A DNA stretch of 64,000 nt from Amia ocellicauda (Eukaryota; Chordata; Actinopteri; Amiiformes; Amiidae): assembly GCF_036373705.1 (NCBI RefSeq), contig NC_089858.1:13150001-13214000 (forward strand), read 5' to 3'. This document shows positions 50,650 through 61,500 of this stretch, piece by piece. Below the pieces are notes generated by a model. It was not told the origin of the DNA, searched no databases, and saw only the letters and a program-made list of their open reading frames with translations. The stretch's first letter is position 1. Each line of letters begins with the position of its first letter. The position numbers and the translations under genes are program-made.

Positions 50650-53600
50650 AAATAGCAACTGTACGGAGAAAAACGTCAGCAATTTACAGAAGTCAAGCGA
50701 AGGAAAAAACAAATACACTTGGACTGAGACAGAAACTGATCACAACAACAACAACATTATTTACCGACAGTTTCCGTGGTGGTGGGGTCCATATATTGTC
50801 ACTGGACTGTTCCAGATTACAGTCTCCACACTGGGGGATATGACAGTGTCTAGACCACTTATTTAAACATAATATATGTATACAGTACAATTACACATGC
50901 ATCTGTACCATATCAGCAGCAGCATCCATTCACCAGAGCAGTAATTGCGCCCTGACCATCACGGCACAGCATCAACCAGCTCTCACTTTTCTGCCCCCTC
51001 CTCCTACAGCGAGCTAAACCGTCACATGACCACAACACCAGATTTACAATGCTAGATCTGAAGGAAACGCGCTTGCAAATGCATCCCCAATCTGGCCAGC
51101 TGTGGTCTACATAGGATTTGCACGCACTTGGTATTTTTATTTCATTTGAACAATGTTTACCCGGTTCGTTTCCTCCTGCGCCGTGCAGCAGCCCACTTCA
51201 CTGGGATGTGTCTATGGGCAAGATCAACAGCGCGGACTGTCCCAGTGCGCCCAGTCTCGGCACTGGCTGTGTCCCAGTGAGCTATGAGGCGCCGTTAGGG
51301 ACATTAGCGCTGAAAACGCTTGCCCTGTCAGTGCACCCAGTCTCAGCATCAGCGCCGCGTCATCACTGTGCGCTTAACCCTTGCAACACCGCTCACAAAG
51401 GCTGGTACACCCAGAAGAGTAGGGTAGTGTAAAATACAGCACATTACAGTAATGCTCGAATACATGTGCGCACGAATACTGTTCTCTAATATTAATATCC
51501 ACAGAGGTCATCAAATATTGATAAAGTATATATATCATATCTATGTAATGATCTGGGACTGTAATGTGTCCATGTAATTTAGTGTGTCAGTGCCTTGGGA
51601 GGTGAGGCAGATCCTTTGGGGATCTGATTTATTGAGTGGGGAATTATTGTAGCTGCCGGGGCTGAAGATTAGCTCAGCGGGGTCACCATGATTGGGGGGA
51701 TATATATAGATCTTTTAGCAGCTAGGATATTAAAAGAGACCCGTCGAACAATTGTTCGGTTTAAGACTGATAGCCTGCATCAAATGGTCTAGGCTTACTT
51801 TACAATGTTAGATACCATTCCCCACCACTAGGGTGCAGTGAGATGGAGGGATCAGTAGGTGTAGAGGAGGGAAAAGAGATCAGATTTGGAAAGGTTGAGC
51901 TGCAGACGATGCGAGTGTGTACAGGAAGAAATGGCAGACAGACAGGAAGAGATGCAACAGCAGATGAGAGGGTCAGAAGAGGGAAAAGACAGGAAGATCT
52001 GAGCATCATCTGCATAGAAGTGGTAGGAGAACCCATGGGAGGTGATGAGGGGGCCCAGAGCCTTGAGGCACTCCTGAGCAGAGAGGTTGTGGTGCGGACT
52101 AAGATCTATACTGCAAGAGCAAAGACAGAATCGTCCTGAACCACAAACACACACACACACACACACAACAACACTCAGTCTCCGAAATGATAGACATGAG
52201 AGAAGCCTTTCATTGTTTATTTCACAATACAGATACAATGCCATAAACACAAACTCATTTTATGATTTTTTAATATATTTAATATTATATAACAAATGAC
52301 CAGCATATCATTCATTTACTTAATCACGTTTAAGACAAAATTACAACCATGTAAATGCAAAATTATACAAAAACTGATTGAAGGGAGAAAAAAAAAGTTG
52401 TGACATATAGCACCAGTTATTTGTCTCAGCCAGCTAAGGTAAAACTAATTCAATGTTTCCATCTTGCACTGACCTTGTCTGGCAAAAATACTTGAGTAAG
52501 ATAATACAGATCTGTTCCCTTTGTAACTTGCATCAGAGCAACTGGTATTGCAATCCATTCTGTCGAAGGGTGATTCATAAAGACCAAGGCCTGCCGTAAC
52601 AGGGTGCATTATTTTGGTATGTGCAAGATTGAACATGTGTACATATATGTGATGCATGTAATTTACAGCAACCCTGTACCTTTATTTTTCATGCCCTGTG
52701 TTCACTAAAGGGGAATCTGCATATCCACTGTAATAGCTCCTCTATGCCACTAAAATGCATTGAAACTTGCATGGGCTTCCATTTTTTCAGTGATTAAAAG
52801 TCAAATTAATTCAATGACTGGGATCCAGTTCCAGGCTGTGAAAGAATCGTTTCATATTGTCGTCCCCCAGTCCTCGTCAGATCAGGTAACAGACGCCTAT
52901 TTCCTTGCATTGACAGAGCTAAACACAGTGAAACACTATTCAAAACAAAACAGAAACAGGTCATACTCACCGATTTCAATATTGTTATCAGCAGGTGTGA
53001 CCAGCTGGTAAGGTGTGAACCACAGCTCTACTGTAAATATGTAATACAGTAAGTTTGTAATACTAGGCCACCTTTGATTAAAGCATCAGCCAGATGAGGA
53101 GAATGACAACAATTAAGAAAACAAAAAGGCCACTTTTTGCTAATACTGCACTTGTTGAGGAACTTCTGTGAAAATTGTATTTACATTCTTAGTGATTTTT
53201 TAATTTCATTTCCACACAAGGTTGTTCAAAACCAGGACTGTTCTGCATTATGAGTCTAATGTTGTGTTCTCTGTGACATGTGTGGCTTCTTGGGCATGTC
53301 TCTTCACTGTGTAAACTGGAATGAGGCAGGCAGGTGTGTGGCAGGGCTGCTGTTTTTTTCCATGCCAGCTGTAGATACAAGCAAAGCAGCAGACCTTGTG
53401 TTTCCTTCCCGTGATTGTATTTGACCTTAAACCCAGAAGCAATAAAATATGAATATTCTGTGAGAACATGTATGTCTTAGATCTTGTGTGGAAAATGCTA
53501 CAATCAGATGATCGCTGAGAATACGCTGCTATCTCTTAGGAGATTCTAGGCAAGGTTGTTCACTCATTCTAACTCACCCTGTTTTAAATACTATTTATTT

Positions 53601-54562
53601 GTTGAGGCAGGAATGTCTACGAAGTATTTTAATGATTGCATTCTGATGCATCTTTCACATGTGTCAGACTAACAACCGTCAGAGTAAGAGTTCAGGTAAA
53701 TGCATGAATATTCTGTATTTTGAAGGCATTTTGGATATTTTCCAACATTGAAAAAAAACTTGAAAGAACATGGCTGAAAGGACTCCCAACTGGGTCTTGA
53801 ATAGTACTCAAGAGTTTTGCAGCCATACTTGCAGAGTACCCTTTTAAAAGCATTAGCTGTGCCTCTGATAAGAACACATTGTTAAAGCTACACAACATCT
53901 TCAAAACTGGTTTAAGAAATATTCCTGAAGTCAGTTTGAGGAGACAGCGCTACTGGAATAATGTACAGCATGTATAGCACTGCTGTAAACCTGGATTAAT
54001 AACTTTAAATCAAAAACAAACAAACACTGTAAATAGAAGTTTACAAATTCTATAAATTAGCACCTTTTTTAATATAGAAGTCTCTGTAAACAAAAATATT
54101 AATATTGTCCTTCTGAAGGATCTGTTCCCGGAGATCGCAGTCTCTTGCAGTCTCATAAATAGAGTTTTTAACAGCCAGTCTGACCGCGAGCTCGGCAGCA
54201 AAATGTCGGGAAGGAAATCGAAAAAAATATGTAATGTATTGTTTTCCTGCTGGAAGTTCCTTCTCCCCACCCCCATCTCCATGAAGCAGTAGCAAATCAG
54301 AAGCAGACAAAAGCAAAAGATGAAAAAAAAGGAAATTCCCTTTGTCCTTTTCTCCAGTGTCTCTGTGTGTGCGTCAGTGTGTATAAACATTAGAGGGTGT
54401 GTTGTGTGTGTGTGTGTGTGTGAGGTTGTGAACACATGCGTATGTGTATTAGCATATTTGTGAGTGTGTGTGTGCGCATGTATGAGCGTATGAGTGTGTA
54501 TGAATGTGTGTGTGTGTGTGTGTGTGTATGCGCGCGCATTGTGTCTCGTGGAGAGCTGTGTC
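50650..54562. other. MAN1B1-collagen spacer and probable collagen 3' UTR
   Basis: The right part is probably 3' UTR of the collagen gene on minus; minus-strand AATAAA candidates occur near 52678 and 52214. It holds the LINE fragment at 51800-52120 and TG microsatellites near 54404-54421 and 54505-54526. No further gene was recognised. Confidence 0.4.
51800..52120 (-). mobile_element. Decayed non-LTR (L2/CR1-like) reverse transcriptase fragment
   Basis: The minus-strand translation has GFSYHFYADDAQIFLSF followed by LQLNLSKSD. This matches the catalytic YADD region and the LNLSK segment of L2/CR1-type LINE reverse transcriptases. The fragment changes frame near its end and lacks the rest of the ORF, so it is a dead 5'-truncated or eroded copy. 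The exact family is not determined. Confidence 0.7.
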
Positions 54563-56438
54563 CTAGCTGAAACAGACTGGCCCGATCGTGAAGCCAAACT
54601 CCTGTGCGTCGTTTCCATTGTGGAACACAGCCAGGTCTCTCAGAGGCAGCAGGCTGAGGTCCATCGTCTCGAACTGAAACACCATTTCCCGATTCCCATC
54701 TTCCACGTTGTCCGCAGGCTGCCACAGCGAAACAACACAGCAGACTGTCACACTAGCCACTAGAGCTGCACTTCCGGTTTACTTCTGCTTGGCATGCACT
54801 TGTGTCAGCTTTGTATGCATGCACAATAAGTTAGAATTAAAAAAACTAAAATCTGAGTTTAGCACATTGTATGTAATGAACATGACAGTAAAAGCACTTA
54901 TGGCCACGTTTGTGTGCAAATCTGCAGTCAAAACCATCTTTTTAAAAACAAAACAAAACAAACACAGATTGAATCAGTCACTCAGACTGGACTGCATTTC
55001 AGTTGCCGCCCTGTCCACCTTTAATTCCTTATGAAGTACAGCAGGATGACTCTGTACGGCCTCAGAAAATACTTATTTGTGACTGTTGCTCTGTGCTATT
55101 GTCTGCTGGAAAGCACCATAGAATAACCCAGTGGCCCAATGCAAAGTGAATAGGGTGATAATGAAAGAGGAGGAGTCTATCAAACATACCAAGCACTCTT
55201 TCAGCATTCCCAGGTAACTCTGCTTCTTGGAGTCGGCCAGGAACTTGACCTCCCTCTCGGTCTGGCTCTGTGTCAGGTCTGGGTGGCAGAAGTAAGTGAT
55301 TTTCTGGGTGGCGATTCTGCTGTTGAGCTTCAGGAAGCGCATCTGCACCACACTGGAGTACTCAAACTGTGGGCGAGTGCGTTTGTGAGGGGGAGGGGGG
55401 GAGAGGTTTAGGATATGTGCAAACGCAAACAAATACGCAAAACAGAATTCATGATCTGAGGTCAGTCACCCACCTGGAAGCCCTGCGTCAAGGTGCTCAG
55501 CCACTCGAAAGAACTCTCCTTCCCATAGTCCCTCAGCCAGGCCCTCACTGGCACCTGCAGGGAGGCGGGACAAGAGAATAGACAGAATATTTATGGCCTG
55601 CCACTCAGCACCCCGAGTCTAACCCTTCTGTGGCCCTGAGCCAGTCGAAACAGGAAGTAGTTCATCAATTTCACCTTAGTTGACATGCTCTTAACTCGAC
55701 TCCTCTGGATTTGCAGGATTGAGACCCATCCAATACCCGAATCCTTTATTTTGACAACTATCATGTCCGAGTTTAGCCTTAATGCTCACACCTACTTGCT
55801 CATTGTGTATTTTGTTGTGTTTTACCTGGTCCAGGATTGGCGCTAGACAGGTCTGTCCCCCTGCAGAGAAGTTGCAGTAAACCAGTAGGGCGTCCACAGG
55901 GCTGCCTTGGTTCGGGTCAATGTAATAGAACCCTAAAAAGAAAAGGAAACAATGCTCTGCGTTAAAATAATTATAATATTAACTATACTTGTTTGCAATG
56001 AGTGGAGGACACACCATCTATTAAGGTATAAAAAACAAAAAAACATGGGTTCATGTGAATCTGTAATGGCCTTCAGCTACTTCTAAAATCTCAGCTTGAC
56101 CAGGGGTGAAAACAAGTTAGCACAACATGAGGAATATGCGTCTCACAGAGGCCTGGTGAATGGGGAGAACGTATTTATGTAAAGCCTGTTAATTGATTGT
56201 GACAAATGCATATGTTCTGTATGAGCTTTGGGTTAAAACCCTTTGCACGTGCATTTGAACCCGGGCCCTCACCATCAGAGAAGTGGGGCTGGCACAGCTG
56301 CAGCTCCTGGCAAGTGGTGGCCGGGTGTTCTCTGGTGCCATTGGGTGGGTCAATGAGAAGCCGGATCTCGTGGTGCAGGCTGTCCAGGAGGGACCAGATC
56401 AGCGGGTAGTTAGGTTTGTCCGACACATACATGAGCTC
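54563..56438 (-). other. Fibrillar collagen C-propeptide (COLFI) exons
   Basis: Five exons (56438-56273, 55932-55826, 55554-55474, 55366-55190, 54718-54563) encode the trimerisation domain, with phases 0-1-0-0-0. Landmarks are GTREHPATTCQELQLC, YYIDPNQG, YCNFSAGGQTC, ITYFCHP, LKEC and IGPVCFS. Seven cysteines are visible. The position after DPNQG, a cysteine in human COL5A1 and COL5A3, is serine, as in COL5A2. The calcium-site motif DPNQG is kept. Confidence 0.9.
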
Positions 56439-58531
56439 CTGGGGGAGACCAAGTTGTACCATATGGTTATTTACGTAGGCGTCCACAGCACCCGCAAGAA
56501 GAGAAGAGTGGAGCAGAGATAAAATGAAGTGAGGATGCTTTGCAGGAGTGAGAGGGCAGAAGTTGGCAGCCTTTCTAAACAACTGTATCAAGTGAACCAT
56601 GCACTGTGGAGCAACTCCATACCATACCAGCACACATGCAAATGAGACCATGGCGAACAAGATCACATGAGCAGGGATGGCATGTACCACTCGGCAGGTC
56701 AATGCGTCTGCCATTTGTGTCCATGGTGGATGGGACATGGCGTACAGCAGCAAGAACACAGTGCTGTAACACTAGATGTCATGCCCCATTAAACCATTGG
56801 GCTTGGTTCAGGTTTAAGGTTTGGACAACATTTCAAGCCGCGACCCTCACCAGGATAAGTGGGCGAGAGACGAACACAAACTCTACTGAAGGATGGGGTC
56901 ATGGCTTAATGAGGGCAGTAAATGAAGACTGGAATGGCCTGACAGTGAAATTAAGGGTTACTAGGGTTACCTTGAGCTGCTCCAGGGTGAGGTTGACAGA
57001 GGCTCCTGGGGGCCCGGGGAGGCCTGGTGGGCCCTGAAACAAACAAGGGAATAAAAAACTAAGAATGCTGAGGGGTGCCCAGATGCACAGATGGGGAAAA
57101 ACACACAGAAAGAAACTGGAGCCCGGGGGCCTCCAGGAGACAGGAAGCAAACTGGCTTGATCTGCTGCTGGCTTGATCGGCTTCCCCAATCCAATATTCA
57201 AACCCTGCACAGTGCAAGCAAACCACTAACGTGCAAATGGATCGGCACAGTGAAAGAGTGACACGAGAGGCAAAATTTACTTATCCAACGTCCTTAACTG
57301 GGGCAAGTTACATTTGAAACAAAATACACACATTTCATGATTAATAATACGGTAACAGTAGCTACAATATAGCACGTTTCAGTCATGGTGTTTATGGACT
57401 TATGGATGCATTTATTAAACCAGTCCTTAATGTTTTAGTGGGAAACCCAGATCTGCTGTATTTATTTATTCATTAATTTAACTTGTAAATGGGCACACGT
57501 TAACTAAATCATGTTTGCCTTCATACTGATTGTCTCTACGGGGCTGTTATACAACAGACTGCACACCATTCACAAAACGACAGCCAGTTGTTCATAAAAT
57601 ATTAATAATATCGTCTGCTACCGATCCGATTATTTAAGTTTATTTTGAACTAGTCACGGCACTGCACGGGGGTCCTGTGAAATCAGTGTTCGGCAAGTTT
57701 TTAATACACTCGGATATTAACTGTAAGCAGTAATTGTTTCTGTACATGGTTTTCACTCCATGCTGATAATAAAACTAATTTCGTAATCCCACACGGCACT
57801 TGAGATTATATTTTCCGCCATAATGTAGCTGATCTCTTCCATGTCTGTCTACAAGGGAAACACACATCTCCGATTCTGAAAGTGAAGTATTTCCTTAGTG
57901 GGCGTGATGGACGCATACTGCCACGTCTGGCAGCAGATAGTTAACCATCCACAAAGCCTGGACCTGTAACCATGAAGCAGTCTATTGACCAGTTGCCACT
58001 GGGGATGCGTCCGCCAGTGGCAACGGGACAATAGACTGCTTCATGGTTACATCACGAAAGAGGCACTATGACTGGGGCACTATGAACTAATGAAATATTG
58101 GTTGATCTGTGACCTCATAAAAGACTGGGGGGCACTGAGACCTCATAAAAGACTGGTCTATGACTAATAACTGCTTAATTGTGACAAAATCTAAAGGTAC
58201 CCACAGGCAATCCCTTTGTTCCTTGTGGTCCAGGATGTCCTGAAAATCCTTTTAGCCCCTGAAAGTGAGAGTGAGAGAGAGAGAGAGGCATGTGAAATAT
58301 AATTCTGCTCATTCTGCTCATGCAGTCATGTCTCCAGTTTCACGTTTTTTGTAATGTGGTCATGCAGGAGAAGCATGTAACAAGGCGAATTTTAATTCTG
58401 CAAATCATCTCTCTGCTGATTGTGCAAACTGCTCCAGTCACATGGCATCAACATACCTTCACTCCAAACAAACCCTAGGCAGGGGAAACGAGAAGAGACA
58501 AGAGTCAGTTATCAATAATAAAATAATTATT

Positions 58532-58562
<31 letters not shown>

Positions 58563-61500
58563 TATATACACACACACACGTCAATAAACCGACAAAGCAA
58601 AATCAGTGAAGCTGCCGTGACGTGAATCTCTGCCCTGAGGTTGATGATTTGTCTCCTTAAAGCAATCCACAGAGTTTAGAGAAGGGATCGTCACTCGTAA
58701 TTTAACGAGTTTATTGTGACAATCTTGCCATAGACATAACCTGTAATGCTCTGATGTTCTGTGGAGATTTAATGAAGATCAGTGATGCAGTTTTCTGCAT
58801 CAAGGCAGTCAGCCAGCAGGCTCCTCGGAGGGGTGAAATGGAGCTGCAGAAGCTGTTACTAACACTACCAGGTGTGCCATTAGACAGAAAATGTTCTGTA
58901 ACCATAGTGTTTAATACATGGTAATTTAGTACAAGATCTTTAACTTTACTCAAGCAGGTAGAGATGATTCAGCTTCTGAATGTATGAAGTTTGCCATGTC
59001 CTGATGCACTAAGTTCACATGCATTACAATTCGAATGTTTGGAACGAGAATGTAGAACCTACGGGTAGTCCAGGGAAGCCAGAAGGTCCGTAGGGGCCAG
59101 CTGGACCGATATCCCCCTGTGGAAAAACAAGTACACACAAGCTCAGTTACACAACATTTAGCAGAGCACCTGTCTGCACTAGTTCAGTCGACTCTACTGC
59201 GCTTGCATCGGCTGGATATTTCAATCACACTTATCGACAATGTCTGCTATCCCATTTGTCTGTATATGTGTATTGTGACTTTTGTGTTGCAGTTATTTAA
59301 TTTGCATTGCATCCCGACACTGTCAACTTCCATTCATACTGATGCTGCTCAGCGAAGGCTTGCGACTAATTATTTGCTTAATAAGAACTTTCTTTTATTG
59401 TAACTGCTTAATTGTCACTTCCTGTTCTTAAACCCCTGCCAAGACAGCTTAACAATGTCAAATAATGGGGAATAGGAAGAAGTTTAGGAAATGAAGATGC
59501 ACGAATAAATTAAACAAATAAGAAAACAAACTAGAATTATCTAATTGGGCCAACTGTGAGTTCAATTAAAGATCCCAGCAGTGTAACCGAAGGCCTGGGA
59601 CTGGAAAGTAGCTGACCTGGAGATAGTTGGAAATTATAATTCCGAACGGAAATTAAGAATAAACAGAGATATAAAAAGGACGAGTGTCGTGGTGCAAATT
59701 ACCTGCTCCCCCTTCATTCCTGGGGCTCCCTCCTCGCCGGTGGGTCCACGTCTCCCCTAAAACCCACACCCACACAGAGATTCAACATTCATTAAGATAT
59801 TCATAATTAATAGATATTATTTGTGAAACTAAACTTCTCTTTCTCAATCATATCTTTTTACAGTTTATTGAACACTGGATCAACTTAGGTTGATTCCTGC
59901 TTTCTTCTAAAGTGTGTGTGAGCTTGTCTCTGACCTTGTGTGCAACGTGCAGCTGAACCCAGACCCAACGCCACGCATATTCATTTCACACTTCTCTATA
60001 GGGGCCTGGGGGGTCCACTAAGGATTTGGACAGGGGCAAAGAATCTGACCTATTGCAGATAAGGATGGGGCCTTCGTACCTTAAAGCCCTCATCACCATG
60101 AGGTCCTGGGGGGCCCATCTTTCCCTTCTCCCCCTGTGGAGGAACATACACAATAAAGGAAGCTCCAAGACAAATCAGTTGTACCTGGTCTGTTCAAGTA
60201 AATGAAAAGTCACCTTAACAACTAAATAAATTGTGTGTGTGTGTCTGTGGTGTGTCTATAAGCTTTTTTATTTTTAATTTAAAAGGAACACTGTAAAAAT
60301 GTTTTTATCATACAGACACCGCTGACCTCAAAACAATCTTGCATTCATCAAACACCAGTCATCATTGAGAAACAACAACAGTAAATACTGCTGGAGGGAA
60401 AGATCATTAAATAAGGTATAGCAAAATCCCTATCACAAACTGCTCTGCCTGCCAGACCACCTGGGTATCGGCACTGTGGCTATTATTACCTTCGTTCCAA
60501 CCTCTCCCCGAACCCCCTTTTCTCCTCTCAGACCAGAAATACCCTGAAGGAGAGAGAGAGAGAGAGAGAAGTAAACATTAAAACTCTCCTCCGGTTCTCG
60601 ATGTTCAGTCAGCTCTCCTCTCACCTCAGCGGCATGCTGGGAGTGTGGGCACCCACGCTGTTTCCCAGTGCCCTGTGCTCAGCCACCTGGCAACAACAAG
60701 GACCATCTATTCCACCCACGGCTCTTGGACTTCAAAGCCCCCCAGCCATTAGAGATAAAAACGTTTTCTACACAGCTAGTCCTGCACTTCAGCCTCGACT
60801 GAATGTACAAGTAAAAAGCAAATGGTATACTTGAACCCTGCACACGCGCAAGCTTCCTTTTATGGTCCTGAATTCATGCCAGATGAATTTGAATTGGGGG
60901 AAAAAGAGAGATGGGAGTCATCAGTGCTCGGGCTGCCTGGCTAATCAGGGATGAAAAAAAATCCCTGTCTGGAGGCCATACTGGTTTTACTGTGCAAGGC
61001 TCACTCCAGTTAAAGAGCAGCCGGACCCCAGTGGTGGGTGATTCGAGCTTGCTACCTAATTTTGAGTGCAGGAAGGATGACCCAGTTTGATTTTTTCAAT
61101 TTTTAAAAAACTACATACAGAGTCAGGAGCCACAGCTGCTGGAACACTGGACTTAAAGACAAAACTAAAACAACTGTAACACGAGACTGCAGGATATCCA
61201 GCTCGCGCCCATCCCTGCGCAGGGTGTGGGGCTACGGTAAAAGAGCAGTGATGTGACAACAGGCTCAGGTTGCACTCACATAAGGACCCTGCCGCCCCAC
61301 CGGTCCCTCGGGGCCCCTCTCTCCTTTCACACCCTGCAGGAGAAAGACAAGGCAGGTTAAGTGTCACAGAACAGAACAGGCATATTCAGTTCAGGTTTAG
61401 GCCGTGTGGGGCAGTATAAACGGACAGTGTCTGGAAGACTGAAACGTGAGCCAATTGGATCTGAACACAACCAATTTTTCTGGCACTAGGAACGGTCCAG

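Noticed and set aside
58062..58160. Direct repeats of CACTATGA and of GACCTCATAAAAGACTGG in the collagen intron
   Set aside because: They are only two copies each and look like a local duplication; there is no evidence of function.
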